From Liolophura sinensis (taxonomy: Eukaryota; Mollusca; Polyplacophora; Chitonida; Chitonidae): a stretch of 64,000 bases of DNA. Positions 44,073 to 57,075 of this stretch are shown piece after piece. Both the position numbers and the translations under genes were made by a program. Numbering within the stretch: position 1 is the stretch's first letter; every line of letters starts with the position of its first letter. Under the pieces are notes generated by a model. That model worked only from the letters and a program-made list of their open reading frames with translations, was not told where the DNA came from and searched no databases. The stretch spans positions 4,441,001 to 4,505,000 of the forward strand of contig NC_088299.1 in assembly GCF_032854445.1 (NCBI RefSeq), in the 5' to 3' direction.

Positions 44073-44140
44073 TGTATATGCGAAACATTTTTGAGCATGA
44101 CATAAAACAAAAATGAAATATATAAATAACTGAATAAAGA
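44073..44140 (+). mobile_element. SINE-I tail fragment, decayed
   Basis: GTATATGCGAAACATTTTTG, AGCATGACATAAAACAAAAA and TGAAATATATAAATAACTGA parallel the SINE-I tail (GTATAAGTGAAATATTCTTGAGTACGACGTAAAACACC). Confidence 0.45.
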
Positions 44141-44845
44141 AAGAAAGAAAGGAACACACTCCAAGGTTCATCAATGTATAATACTGCTTTTAGTAATGCT
44201 CTTGAATGGAAAGCAATACTGAATAAGATTCAAGCTTTTTTTTGTTAAATAAATTCAGGGAGTTAAAGGAGTTATGAAATGTGACGTTTCTTGTGCTGTG
44301 TATTAAATTTATGTTTTAGATTAGAGATTATATTCGGATTTTAATATTTCAAAGTCAATGAGTTAATGTTTTCCATTAACATATAGATAAACATACTATC
44401 ATCAAACGTCAATTATAAAAAATATCTTTGGGCTGATTTCAGTTAAGTTTTGGTGGCGTCATAAAGTTCAGAGAATCGTGAGTAGCAATAGCACTTCTAC
44501 AAGCGTACTGGATCTAAATATACGTATTTCATGGCCCATTAATTAAGATGAACAACACCGATTAGAGCTCATTACTAATCCAGGTGTACAGATCATGGTA
44601 GATTGGATCTAAATCCCATCTGTTTACTGCACATGGTGTCGAAAATAGAACAATTTACTGCCATTTTCAGATCCGATTCAGAGTGTTTCTGACAAGACGA
44701 TCGGGTTTCACAAGACATTGTTCAGATCAGTTTTTATTTCATCTCAATCAACTACACGCAAGACATAGAAGACAATTTTACTGCGTATACATATACATAA
44801 ATGAACGGAGCATGCAATCCGGTGTCATAGAATACTTTGAATAGT
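44141..44845. other. no firm feature
   Basis: 44630-44660 (CATGGTGTCGAAAATAGAAC) matches a short block of family D (23680, 17125); otherwise nothing. Confidence 0.3.
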
Positions 44846-44847
44846 TC

Positions 44848-44900
44848 TGGTTGGTGTCGTAAAAGTGAAATATTCTTGAAAACTGCGTATAAAATCACAT
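44848..44900 (+). mobile_element. SINE-I tail fragment
   Basis: GTGTCGTAAAAGTGAAATAT, TCTTGAAAACTGCGTATAAA match the SINE-I 3' end. Confidence 0.5.
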
Positions 44901-45095
44901 CCTGTGTCAGGCATGCGACCTTTCAATTTCACTTTCACGCAGTGTCAGACACAATGTCAGAGACGCGATATCAATAACCATTCCTGGTGGGTTTGTAAAG
45001 AAATATTTCAGTAGTACACATCTGCCTATAAGAGAGAAAGGTAAAAGGAATCGAGTACGTCACTTCCTGTCCTGAAAACTAAGACAAAATCCTAA

Positions 45096-46128
45096 TGGGA
45101 CGATTTGATGAGGCACTGGAACGATTTGATCGAACAATGGAACGATTTGATGGAGCAGTGGAACGATTTGATAGAGCAGTGGGACGATTTGATGGAGCAA
45201 TGGAACAATTTGATAGAGCAATGGAACGATTTGATGGAGCAATGTGACGATTTCATCGAGCAATGGAACGATCTGATGGAGCAATGGAACGATTTGATGG
45301 AGTAATTGCGCGATCTGATGTGGCCATGGGACGATTTGATGAAGCAGTGGGCCGATTTGATGGAACAATGGGACGATTTGATAAAGCAATGGGATGATTT
45401 CATGGAGGAGTGGAACGATTTCATGGACCAATGGTACAATATGATAGAGCAATGGAACGATTTGAAGGAACAATGGGACGATTTGATAGAGCAATGAGGC
45501 TATTTGATAACGCAATAGGACTATTTGATGGGGCAATGTAACGATTTCATGGAGCAATGGAACGATTTCATGGAGCAATGGGACGATCTGATGGCGCAGT
45601 GGAACGATTTCATGGAGCAAATGGGCGATTTGATGGAGCCATTGGACGATTTGATGAAGAATGAGACAATCTGATGGAGCAATGGGACAATTTGATGGAG
45701 CAATGGGATGTGATGGAGCAAAGGGGACTATTTGATAGAGCAAAGGGGACTATTTGATGGAGCAATGGGACGATTTGATGGAGCAAAGGGGACTATTTGA
45801 TGGAGCAAAGGCGACTATTTGGTGAAGCAATGGAGCGATTTGATGGAGCAATGGGACGATTTGATGGAGCAGTGGGACAATGTGATGGAGCAATGGGACG
45901 ATTTGATGGAGCAATGGGACGATGTGATGGCGCAAAGGGGACTATTTGATAGAGCAAAGGGGACTATTTGATGGAGCAATGGGACGATTTGATGGAGCAA
46001 AGGGGACTATTTGATGGAGCAAAGGGGACTATTTGGTGAAGCAATGGAGCGATTTGATGGAGCAATGGGACGATTTGATGGAGCAATGGTACGATTTGAT
46101 GGAGCAATGGGACGATTTGACAAAACTG
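45096..46128 (+). repeat. 21-bp minisatellite array, about 49 copies
   Basis: The unit is GGACGATTTGATGGAGCAAT plus G (21 bp), with variants GGAACGATTT and AGGGGACTATTT. Some units are 19-20 bp and shift frame. It gives a 227-codon frame on - (45060-45743; repeat PLLHQIV) and 63-66-codon frames on + (EQWNDLM). A 7-residue period would fit a coiled coil, but the + frames are broken and no gene context is seen, so it is treated as non-coding. Confidence 0.9.
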
Positions 46129-47040
46129 GGTACATCTGATGGGGAGACGGGGGGACGGTCAGGAGAGCTCATGCATGTTATTTGAGCAAGTGTTTACAAA
46201 TTGATACTTAATTGATATGTTAATTAAAATCGTATATGATATATCATATTGCCACAAGAACCACGAGACAATGCCAACAATATACACACAATATGGAGAC
46301 AAGTAAACCTGGAACAATTAATTCAATGTAATGTCGCTAAACTCCCTGAGAACGTTCGGTTCAGCGGTAGACCACTCTCAAAGGGCCCTAGATGGGGAAA
46401 TCGGTGCAGCAGTGAGATGTAATTTTTTCATGCAGAAAAACAAGTAAAATTTACTTGAATGCGAAGTACAATGTCTAAAGAACACGTGTGTGCAAAATTG
46501 GAGACATGCGATTTATACTTTTGTTTTATCAAAATGCAAAAGTAGGATCAAAAGCAGATTTTGCTCGTAAAAAAGTCGCTATTAAAGAAACTGTCAAATA
46601 TTCACGGTATAATTCAAATCTTGTTTCAGACACCAGCATTAGACTGAAGAGGATATTATCTTAAGCATTTAAAGGCATATAGTAGGCTGGTGGTAAGCAA
46701 AGAATATTTTAGCTTGGCCTATTACAACGGCTACACCTATTACATAACAACTTCAACCGCATACCGGGGAAGCCGTTGCGTATATTTCGCAGACGATCTG
46801 TCCCTGTGAGCAGATTGACAATTGACCTGAGCGACAATTTCCCTTCTAGTTGCAAGGGGTCCTATATGTTAAACGCCAAAAATCGCTTAAGTTATTACAG
46901 TACCTTATTATTAGAGAAGTAATATTAAATTTGAAATATTTAAATGAGCATTTTATGTAATAATATATTTTGGCGGCATCAAATAAATCCGACACTTGTA
47001 AATTAGACCTTATTATATAAGACAACTAGTATCAGTAGAG
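46129..47040. other. no feature recognised
   Basis: Unique AT-rich sequence between two arrays. Confidence 0.35.
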
Positions 47041-47475
47041 AAACATGGCTCCATCGTTCCATCGCCCAGTTTTTCCATCGTCCTATCACTCGTCCTATAA
47101 CTCTCCGATCGCTCAATCGCCTTATCGTGCCGTCATCTCATCGACCTATCCTTTATGAACCCCAACGCTCCATCTCTTCATTCACCTTCCACTCCAGTGC
47201 TCCATCATTTATTGCACCATCGCCTCATCCGCTGATCATTGCTCCATCGTTTCACCGCCCCATCACTCCATTGTTTCATCGACTCAGCCGTTGCTCCATC
47301 TCTTCATTATTTCATCGCCAAATTGCCCCATCTTCTCATCCCTCCATTTCTGCATCGTCTTATCGCTGCCATCACTCCATCGTTTCATCGCCTCGTCGCT
47401 CCATTTCTGCATCGCCTTATCGCTGCCATCACTCCATCATTTCATCGCCTCGTTGCTTTATTGCTCATTAGCTTT
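47041..47475 (-). repeat. short-motif array related to the 21-bp array, inverted
   Basis: Irregular repeats of CTCCATCG/TTTCATCGCC/CCATCACTCCAT with a period of about 8-21 bp. Written on -, it contains GATGGAGCAATGATC and GATGAAACGATGGAG, which resemble the 45.1-46.1 kb unit; it therefore lies in opposite orientation to that array. Confidence 0.65.
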
Positions 47476-47858
47476 GCCATTCAATTACTCCGGACATAGC
47501 CGGACGATGGAGCGTTGACTCTTCTTCGCCATCATAATACAGAGGCGTTGTCAGGCGCCTTGTTTTTCAAACACTCAATTGAAAACGCTTTGAGCTACGG
47601 AAATGAAATTATGGAGTCGTGACTTGTTCCCCATGCCCTTGTGAGTGAAAAAATGAGTTGGGTTCAAATTATCGGAAGAGAATGTGACATTGTAATGTGC
47701 TTTCATAAATAGCAGTTTGAGCTATCGCACTCACTCACACCTTTGTCATTATGGCGATTTCAGGTTGTGTACTCGGAAAGCCAGTATTATATGACTACTT
47801 ATTTCCCTGTCATGCACAAGGTTGAGAACTGAAGGCCATGCATCTGCAGATTGGAAAT
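47476..47858. other. no feature recognised
   Basis: Unique sequence. Confidence 0.35.
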
Positions 47859-47859
47859 T

Positions 47860-48560
47860 TGTGTTGTAAGTATTATCGGCGTCATCAAGGTTGATGGTTG
47901 TCATTGACACAGATTATATCGACGTCATCAAGGTTAATGGGCGTCAGTGACACAGATTATAGCAGCGTCATCAAGGTTAATCGGCGCCATCAGGGTTAAT
48001 ACCCGTCTTTGACCTAGCGTCATCGACGTACGTTTGATGGTGTGTCATTAAAATTAATGGGCATTAATTGATGTAGGTTGTATCAGCGTCCTTAAGGTTA
48101 ATGGTCTTCGTGGACTTAAAGTATTTCGGCATGAAGATTAATCGGCGTCATTGATGCAGGATGCATCAGCGTGATCCAGCTTAATGGACATCACTGACGT
48201 AAGCGGCTTCAGCTTAATGGAGGCCAATGACATAGCGTCATCGTAGGCTTGATGACGTCTTCAAAATGAATGACCGTCACTGATGGACGTAATTTGCATA
48301 GGTTGATCAAGGGTCATCATAGTTAATTGGTGTCAATGACGTAGGTTGTACCGGTGTTATCAAGGTTAATGTTTGTCATTGAAGTAGGTTGTATCGGTAT
48401 CATCAAAGTCAATCGGCATTTAAGAAGTAAGATGTATTGGCATCGATGACATTAATCGGAGTTATCAATGTGTAATGAAGATGTGTCGGTGTCATGAAGT
48501 ATAATGGCCTATACTGACAGGTTATTTCGGCGTTATGAAGGTTAATCATACTTATGTCCT
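47860..48560 (+). repeat. about 43-bp tandem array, degenerate
   Basis: Recurring GTAGGTTGTATCGGCGTCAT then CAAGGTTAATGGGCGTCATT-GAC with many indels. About 15 units, strongest at 47880-48000 and 48330-48430. Confidence 0.7.
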
Positions 48561-48591
48561 GCTATAACGTTATGTCCTGCATAAGGCCCTG

Positions 48592-48645
48592 GGGTCAGTT
48601 TCATGAAGGGTACTTAGTGTTAAGTAGCCCTTAGTTAAGTGATTT
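48592..48645 (+). mobile_element. possible half of a palindromic MITE
   Basis: GGGGTCAGTTTCATGAAGGG, TACTTAGTGTTAAGTAGCCC and TTAGTTAAGTGA resemble one arm of GGTTTCATGAAG-type palindromic elements I recall from marine invertebrates; no second arm was found. Confidence 0.35.
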
Positions 48646-49309
48646 ATTTATTTGTTTGATTTAATTTCTTTCTTGGCCAAACCAGGCCAGGAGTATACGT
48701 GGATCTGAAGACAAACTTTGGGGGATATGACGAAGGTTGCCATATGCGTGACAGGAGAATCGTCGTGAACAAAAAGCTAGCATCACCTCCGACAGCTGAC
48801 TTATTGGACTGTAAGTTTTTCCCCTCACATCGCTTCTACCGATATCTTGACAAAGTGTGTAATAGATTTTGGAGAAAAGTGACAAGGGTGTTTTTTCATA
48901 TTTTTCATTTCTGGCCCGATGATTTATTATAAGCTCAGACAGTACAAGTCTTGTGCTCACTGCCCGGCTCATTTGTCAGCTTCTGCGCATGCCAATTCTT
49001 GAGAAAATAACAATAGTCTAAAAAACACGGTAATCGTAAATCATTTCTCTCCACAGCCAGAGCATATGAACTGAGTTTTATGGTTCACTTGCCTCCGTGG
49101 TACAGATATATAGGTAGATGGACCGATCGAGGAAAATATATACACATAGCTTGTAAATCATCAACCATGTGTAGCAACACTGAAATTAAGGAAATTGTCA
49201 TCTATTTTATACCTAACGGTATTAGGTAACAAGATAAAATTCACATTTAATGCGAAATTAAAGTCAACCAGAATTTGTTACTAAAATGATAGTTAAAAGA
49301 GAGTCCTGA
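48646..49309. other. no firm gene
   Basis: (ATTT)-rich stretch at 48645-48665 and opposed open frames at 48661-48972 without motif. Confidence 0.3.
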
Positions 49310-49450
49310 AATACTTTAAATAATTTTTCCTTCCAAAGAAAAGGCACAAAGACATTCATTTTCTAAAGTGTTATTTTTTAAATACTTTCAATAATTTTTC
49401 CTTCCAAAGAAAAGGCACAAAGACATTAATTTTCTAACGTGTTACTTTTT
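49310..49450 (+). repeat. 71-bp direct duplication
   Basis: AATACTTTAAATAATTTTTC, CTTCCAAAGAAAAGGCACAA and AGACATTCATTTTCTAAAGT are repeated 71 bases on with about 4 differences. Confidence 0.85.
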
Positions 49451-52400
49451 TTTTAATTTAGGGCAGGAAGTTCAAATGCTTCGTAGACGTTACAGCACTT
49501 AAATGGTTCCCAGAATGGACACCGTATTTTATCTTATTTTCAAATATTTATTTATAATAATGTGAATAAAAATAGTTGTGGAGATTTTGCCTTATGACAT
49601 TCGAATGACACTTTGTTTTTTATGTCCTCTCTTAGATAACAATTCCACATGCGCAACAGTCTTGGTATAGTCGACATTTATACTTAATGGCGCGTACCTT
49701 TACACAATTGCAGCATAAAATATTAACATTAAAGAATTAATACACCAAATAACGCAATGAATTGCAATCTAGTACATATATGACCCTTGTTTTATCAGGA
49801 GTAACACCAGGTTGTGAACAGCTCATATTCTATAAGAGAGTAAGCCTGTAACGTTTTATGTATAGAAACACGAAGATTGATTTTGTACTAAGTAGCCTTA
49901 AAATTGGATTTTTATCAGATAAAGCTAAATTTAATTGTAACAGTTTCAATTTCTTAGATCAAAGAACATTAACAGATTCGTTAATTCGGCAATTAGAACA
50001 CTTATGTGTTGGCATAAAGATTTATTTCGTTCGATTAGTTTCGAATGATTCTTAATGGCAAGACATCTTTCGCGTAGTCATTAAATGGTGAAATATTTCT
50101 TTGGACAAATTAAAGTTTCAAATGAGTCTCATTAGCACCAGAGGAGTTTTCATGATGACAAGAAATGGTGATAGATTTATTTCGTTCGATCAAAGTTTCA
50201 AACTTCCCCTGTGACAGTGACAGGCGACAGCTTGCATCCCTGACGACGGAAGTTTTGTGTTCTTTGTGATGTCAGGTTAATTGTGTTCCACGTTGTTAAG
50301 ATGCTAGTCTAGCCGTGATTTATGAGAGTATCCGTGATGATGTAGTCAGCAGTTTGACGGATTAGGCGAACTGTAGGCGAGCTGTAGTGTTAGCTGAAAA
50401 GTGATAATCGTCACTTAGTCATGTTGGTCGAACACTTATGTTGATCAGCCCCTGATTTTAGTGAAAGGTGCTCGATGAACCTTACTATTAAGTAAAGTCT
50501 GGATGTTAGAGATTCAGTCCCGGTAATATACACTACAGGTATTAGGAGATGTTTTATATAAATGAGCCATATTTATTAATATTTAATATGTTTAACGTGT
50601 GACATATTTATCATTACGTAACACTGGGGTATATGATGAAGGAAACGATATACAGACAAGTTTTAGCTCTGATTTAATCAGTTAAATCAATATCGATATG
50701 TCGAACTGGAATATCCGTTATGTTTTTTGATTACCTTCAATGACCTAAAATTTCGTCCGTGACTAAGCTGCTCGTTTTTCAGAGGGGTGATTTTTCAGTG
50801 ATTTCAGAAAGGTGCTTTGAGGGGTGATTGGAAGGTAGGGTGATATCCTATTGGGAAAATGTGAATTTTAGCCTCAGAAGCAATATCTCATGACACAAAT
50901 TTGCCTCTAAAAATGCTCTTTTGAGGTCGATTTTTAGGACATTTAGGGTATTATAGTTTTGTCAAAAAATTATAATGGGTAACGTTCGTATACATGTTAA
51001 GGCTGCAGAAAGTTATAATTACAAAAATGTTGATAGTGTGATGAGCTTTGCACTTAATCTAAGGGTTCATGGCACAAACCATATAATGCGGACAACTTTA
51101 ACTGTTCTGTTCTGTTCTGTCCTTGAAGTTGCGGCCATTACATGCACTAGTGGACCAGTTTACAATCTAAGGCAATCGCATTGTGTGGTCTTATCGTAAA
51201 ATTAACGAAGCGTAATGATTGTACTAGACTGTCCTGACCTTACCTTTCACCCGCCACGCTAGAACCTCTAATACACTCACTATATTTAGCAATAAACTTT
51301 TAGGACACAAAAATATAAATATATTCTTTTCACAGCGCAATTTTGTTAGTTTGTTTGTTTATTTTTAATTCCTGATCTGTTCCGTAAAAACGTTAAATAA
51401 GACTGCGGCGCCTTATTTGGCACAAGCCGAATAAGGCAATGTACGAGTTCAAACTCCAAGGAAGAAGACCTTAGGAATTTATTTTCCCTGTTTAACGATG
51501 TTCAGACGGTATTCATACTTTGATATTGACGTACATATGAACACTATTGATATGCTGTACTGAGGGTAATCCTTTGTTTCAGAGTAACACGAGGGGTTGT
51601 ACAACAATTAAATAAATGTTAACCGCTGTATTATTACGCTGTGTATAGTATGAGTCTGGACCTACCTAACTATAGCAGAGATGGCAAAACTTGGAGGCAT
51701 TCGACAGTACCTGAAGAAAATGTGTTGCCCCAAGAGTAATGTGTTGTGCAGCGTAATGGAATGCATTCGAAGTAATGATGGAACCACCAAGGGGCAACTA
51801 AATTTGAAACTGTTTTTTAGCCGAGACTGTTTATACAGGGAATATGAATGGGCTGATCAATGGAAACTGGTTGTAATGGAAATCTTGTTGACGAGGATTC
51901 TTTAAGTTCTTACCCATTTAAAAGGATACAAATTTCTGCTTTCTTGACCATGTAAATTATCTTCTCTGTGTCTTACAATGGCATTAATGTATTGGTACGT
52001 GAAAAATCGTCAGCTGAATAGAAAAAATTTGGAACAAATGAAGCACGTGTGCTTTGAAGGATCTTGACCAAAACCGAAGGCTTATATACACGTTTGGTTT
52101 GATCGATTTATATTTCCTATTATACAATAGCCGCAGGTTAAAAAACGAAAGTGAATAATAAAACCACAACACTCAAGAGCGAACAGTATTATTCTATTGA
52201 TAATAGTGCAATTTACGTCATGGAGCCCTGATTTGCATGTATGTGTTTACGTGTTACATAGACCGTAGGTTATAAATGCATCTATATGCTTACCGCCTGT
52301 CATACACTTACGAATACATGTGACATGAAGGGTGTTAAATCAGGGGGTTATTCAGTGTTTTCAAGGCCAAGCCACCTCTTCAGGTAAATATACAATCCTT

Positions 52401-52758
52401 TTCAAGTTGTGTGCTTAACGTCGATGTATATATATATAAATATATGTAGGTCGTGCAAGTTAATAGAGTATGTACCTACTAGCTTGCTGTGGGAGGTTAT
52501 TCAGTGCGCTGGTATCGAGCTCAGGAGACACAGACCCAATATCTAGTTCAAACAAGCATGTCACGGGATCAATGATTGGCATCTATTGATCCCATATGTG
52601 TCATTGGGCAGTCTGCCAGAGAGACCCCTGGAAGTCCAGGGGTAGAATATAGGAGAGTACAAAGACCTATGTCACAGTCCAAAATTGACCTGTTTACCGT
52701 TTGAAGTAGTTGTGCACGGCCCTTATTATAAGCCTGGTTTAATGAGGTCAGAAATCAA
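49451..52758. other. no firm gene
   Basis: Open frames at 49858-50055, 50975-51199 (with a hydrophobic stretch MRTTLTVLFCSVLEVAAITC) and 51681-51905 (MAKLGGIRQYLKKMCCPKSN...) were checked and show no recognised domain or supporting splice structure. (CTGTT)n-like short run at 51103-51120. (TA)n at 52426-52446. Confidence 0.3.
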
Positions 52759-52759
52759 G

Positions 52760-53240
52760 AGCCGTAATACATATAGATGTAGGCCTACCGTTAATTTAAT
52801 GTATTGAAGGAGTAATATCTGTATGGAAACTGCATAGCAGTACGGTGCAAAGATCTAGGTCTTGTAGTGCATCAGGTGAACCGTGTGGTTTGTGGATGCG
52901 TACTGCACACACCAGTCATAGATGTACCGTTAACTATGAAGCATCGTATTAAAGAAATAAAAAGCACAAGTTTTATCTATAGAAAAATAACAAGCAACAA
53001 AAGGCAATGATGTAAGCATCTACACTATAGTGTAAATAGATCGAGTTTACCGAGTGCTTTGGGAATAGCAACCCGACAAGTCGTAATACATGTACCCGTA
53101 ATTAACACAAAATTTTTTGAAAGAAATACATAGACTTCAAATGTAAATGATTTATTTTTGGGAAAACAACAAGGAGCGTAATACCATGATTTAGATCAAG
53201 TTAGTTTACCGCGTGCAGTGGGAATCACACCTAGAAGTTC
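52760..53240 (+). repeat. diverged long-period tandem repeat (about 150-180 bp, 2-3 units)
   Basis: Two units can be aligned by eye: AAAGAAATAAAAAGCACAAG...ATAACAAGCAACAAAAGGCA...GATCGAGTTTACCGAGTGCT, and GAAAGAAATACATAGACTTC...AAAACAACAAGGAGCG...GATCAAGTTAGTTTACCGCG. A third, weaker unit lies at 52760-52900. Confidence 0.5.
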
Positions 53241-54999
53241 CGCATATATGCCTATTCCCCCGATTTTATCGTCTTAAGTATCTCTTTATCTACATACTTG
53301 TATATGCAGGGGGTGTTGGAAATTCTGAAAGGGATGTTATCATTAGTGGAACACTACATGCACTTCTCCACTCTATACCGGCATAGCCCCCTTAACGAGG
53401 TCCATGGTATGTGTGCGGTGAAAGACAATACGAAATACATGTACGAGAGGTATACGTTTCAGAGAAGAAACTTTATGCAAAACCAGTTCTCCAAAGTCCA
53501 AATTAATAAGACTGTCAGTGAACTCGCGCGTCAGCCCCAAACGCTGCGTGAAGTGCTGTACGTACGCAGCGTCCACCCGATTCGCCTGCAGCTATACGGG
53601 AGGGGGGGGGGGTCATCAGCAGTATAATGAGATATACAGCTGCCTTGTGATTCTCAAGCTAGCATTTCACAATGATCCTAATCATTGTGATCAAACGTAA
53701 AAATGGGGTCACTGTCTTCATAAGTATAAGGTGTGCCCCCCAGCCATGTACTTCACGTAGGATTGCCCAGGTACAGATCCTATCTTAAAAGAACGTCGAG
53801 AAAAAATTCAGCGCTGAAAGTGAACTTTCAAGTGTGCTATACATGGATTGGCAAAATGATAATACCAACAGAAAAAGTGGACAATTAAAATTTTTATTGC
53901 GACTTACATCGGAATGAGCGTGTGGTTGGGATCGAGTGCTTAATGGGAGGATCATCTTGTGTATGACAAAAGTGCAGTGATTACTGTGTGTGGGGCAAAC
54001 TTCAAGATGCACTCAGAGAAGGGTTTTCAACTGGCGAAGAGGACACGTAGGCTTGTTGACTTAGACCCTACAGGGATAGTCTTTCAGTGAGACCGAGAGC
54101 TCGTGCAAGTCGCTTGCACCGAGCACCCTAGTGCTCTATTACTAACCTACTTCACGCTGGCGGCCAGATTGACACACCTGGAGTGATGAAGCCTCATCAG
54201 GGAGCTTCCCAACCCGCCAGTACCCTAACCCCCATACCTTCCTACCTAACCACCACCAAAACGACCTCTGATGAATTTCAGGGCCAGTCACCAAACCATA
54301 AACTGGCGTACGTGACGCAGATGACAGTTTCATAATTCTATACCTGATCGTCTAATTCAAGTTGTGTAAACGAAGATATGAACCCATCCCAGCACGCGTT
54401 GAGGGTTGGAACGTAAATTCATGAGTCTCCAAGCAAAGAGGGTGCGTCTTTCTAACTATAGCAGTGCCATGCCTGAAATGATAGAGCATTATATGTACGC
54501 CAATCAAAAACAACTTACTAAACTTTTCAATTGGTTAAAAGGCAAATAAATTACCGCAACAGTCCAGGTCTCAAGTGTTTATTCCACTGACGGAAATAAA
54601 TACCCCAGAATGGACTAATACGCCAAACAACGGGTGTCAAAACTGAGCTTATTCCATGATAATAAAACTGCAACTGGAATGTTTGGACGGTCCTTCCGTC
54701 GATGAATATATCTCGTGATTATTTACCAAAGACACAGTCCTACTGGATACAAACACGACTGTATACCAGTTCACAAATGCACTACTCTCGATACTTTAAT
54801 ATACTCTGTACACCAATATCTCGCAGCCATGAAGAATTAATAAGCTGTTCTACCACGAAAGATCTTGGATTGTCAACACTGGACGGACTGACTACTACCC
54901 GCTGTTAAATACTACATTGTTTAAAGGCAAACACTGGCAAGGCGGTACTTCCAAAGGGCATCTCCGTGACTGAGACGTTTTGTGAAGTGATTGATCGGC
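53241..54999. other. no firm gene
   Basis: A 109-codon + frame (53298-53627) ends in a G11 run (53601-53611) and has no motif. A 63-codon minus frame at 54142-54333 is Trp-rich but unrecognised. Confidence 0.3.
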
Positions 55000-55150
55000 C
55001 GACTGGTTAGATCACACTATATTACCGGTGAAACCCGGCCTCTTGACAATTTGCTATTTATTCTTGATTAGCTACCCTGTGCAACACAGGATAAGTTGAC
55101 AATTTGCTATTTATTCTTGATTAGCTACCCTGTGCAACACAGGATAAGTT
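55000..55150 (+). repeat. dispersed family A, short copy with 53-bp exact duplication
   Basis: GATCACACTATATTACCGGT and GAAACCCGGCCTCTTGACAA match family A. 55043-55095 and 55096-55148 are identical 53-bp tandem copies starting TTGACAATTTGCTATTTATT. Confidence 0.7.
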
Positions 55151-55615
55151 GCAGCTTACCCGTCTTATTGCCAGTGCAATTAGAAATGCCTGGACAAAGT
55201 TCAAATTCAAAGTCTGAAAACTCGGAATCTAAAGTCTGGGCATAGATGTCAGAGTCTTAAATCGGAACTTCAACGTCGTCCACTATGGAATCAAAGTGAT
55301 AGGGCAGTATACAATATATCTCGAAAATGACATCGTTTTGATAAGAACACGTTATTTTGGGAAGCGAGACTTAGACTGGCCATCTAAGACGTCACCCGCT
55401 GAGCCGTGCACGGCGGCCAGATAGAGATCGGCTAGGGCGGTAAATCTACTGTTTTAGTCATTCAGATTTAGGTGGACTTAGAGTTATCATTACGTTTTCC
55501 AGACCACCCCCCCCCCCCTCGATAATGCACTGTTTGAGCAGGTTATAGTCTTTATAATTCGGACCACTAGATAAATCTGAACACTAATCTTTTAAGCAGG
55601 GTTTTGTTATCACCC
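55151..55615. other. no feature recognised
   Basis: Unique; C11-type run at 55506-55518. Confidence 0.35.
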
Positions 55616-55617
55616 CT

Positions 55618-55922
55618 GGGACCGTTTCGGTGACCTAGGGATAAGAGCGTCCGCTTCGAAGTGAGTGACCCGGGGATCAAACCCAAAGACCTTAAAAATG
55701 GTACTTGTTGCTGCCAAGTTTGGTGCTCAGTGCTTAGAGGTCAGAGCAAGGACTGGTTGGCGGGGTATAATGTGGCTGGGTGGGGCGTTATGTCAGGTGT
55801 TATGTCTGGTGTCTTCACCATGATACTTCAGTGGCGACAGCACTTTGGCGGCATGGATTCGCCATCCCACATGAACAAAACACCTAATGACTCCTCGTCG
55901 TCATATATAAATTGTTACTAGG
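55618..55922 (+). mobile_element. SINE-II, most complete copy
   Basis: tRNA-like head TCGGTGACCTAGGGATAAGA with B-box GGGGATCAAACCC. Core: TTGCTGCCAAGTTTGGTGCT, CAGTGCTTAGAGGTCAGAGC, GGACTGGTTGGCGGGGTATA, TTCAGTGGCGACAGCACTTT, GGCGGCATGGATTCGCC, CCTAATGACTCCTCGTCGTC, ATATATAAATTGTTACTAGG. The 86-codon open frame inside is SINE sequence. Confidence 0.82.
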
Positions 55923-56710
55923 TAAAACCCAAGGCATTCATACATATATCTTATCGTCCAGGTGTAGTCGTAATAGATGTAGTCATCTATCCAAAAGAGG
56001 TGTAATTTTAACAAAATCTTTTCCCCGAAGAGGCTGTGTGCGTGTGAATTAGACAATATACAGACGTTGCAGATTTACCATTCACTATGATCAACAGTAG
56101 CCGTAGATAAAGATCAGTATACATGCACGGGTTGCAGAAGAAGACTCACAAGTACTCATGCACTGACTGCCTTAATCCACTCCACATTTACAATTATATC
56201 AGGTCATGGCTGTTATTAAAACTTCAGTCTTTGAAACGTCCTCTCTGCCAAGTGATAAGATTTTCATTTGTATTCATCCAAAGCTCTTTCTACAGCATGC
56301 ACAACGTTTGCTATAACGCTCTTTGCATAATTGAAATTGTGTAAGCTAACGTGGATATGCTAGAGTAAAAATTAGCATAAGTATGAAAGGATTTACAAAT
56401 TCGAAATACGTTGTTATCTAAAGATTATGGAAATGTAACAGCAAAACGTGTGTAGGTATTTCATTGCCTGTACAACAGAGCGAGGAAAGATTTAATATGG
56501 CTTGTCAGGATGGTTGACGTCACTTGCTAAAAGCTAGAAATTTACTGTTACTTGGTGTACAGCACGTGATTTTAAAGCCATTGTCGTATTACCTTTCTAA
56601 CACAGTTAAACTAAATCGTTGGCATTAGAAATAAAAATGATGAAGTTTTACTCAGTTAGAGAAAGGTCTATTATTTTGGTTCGCCAGAAAAAATAATTCT
56701 GCGTGCATAC
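55923..56710. other. no feature recognised
   Basis: Unique AT-rich sequence. Confidence 0.35.
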
Positions 56711-56712
56711 GA

Positions 56713-56800
56713 TTGATTTATTTATTTGACGCCGTTTGTTTTACGTGGTATACTCAAGATTTCACCTATACGACTGCGGCCAGCATTATGGCACAAAGTC
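56713..56800 (-). mobile_element. SINE-I 3' fragment
   Basis: GATTTATTTATTTGACGCCG, TTTTACGTGGTATACTCAAG, CTATACGACTGCGGCCAGCA match the tail; truncated at TTATGGCAC. Confidence 0.7.
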
Positions 56801-57075
56801 GAGCAAAATGTACGTTCCGGGTCTTTCAAGGCAAGGCCACTTCCCACTAAGAAAGTACATAAAGTACGAAATTAGGACAAAATGATGCAACAAGAAGCAG
56901 TCAACAGTATATTTGCTGGAAAGACACCAGGTATGATCTGGTCTAATTAATGAAATCAACAAATCGTGTACCATGCTAGTGGGTAATCAAAATGTGTGTC
57001 CCAGTTGCGCTTTGATCGCAATTGTTTATATATTCAACTTGGCTGTCTAACTCAACGCGATGAATATAAAGCCCT
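56801..57075 (+). repeat. dispersed family D, copy
   Basis: AAATGTACGTTCCGGGTCTT, CTAAGAAAGTACATAAAGTA, CAACAAGAAGCAGTCAACAG, GTTGCGCTTTGATCGCAATT follow family D order and start at the edge of a SINE fragment, as in the 23.6-kb copy. Confidence 0.65.

Noticed and set aside
45060-45743. 227-codon minus-strand open frame
   Set aside because: Lies on the 21-bp array; its length follows from the stop-free 7-codon period. No start context, splice structure or known domain.
55661-55921. 86-codon plus-strand frame
   Set aside because: Lies inside SINE-II.
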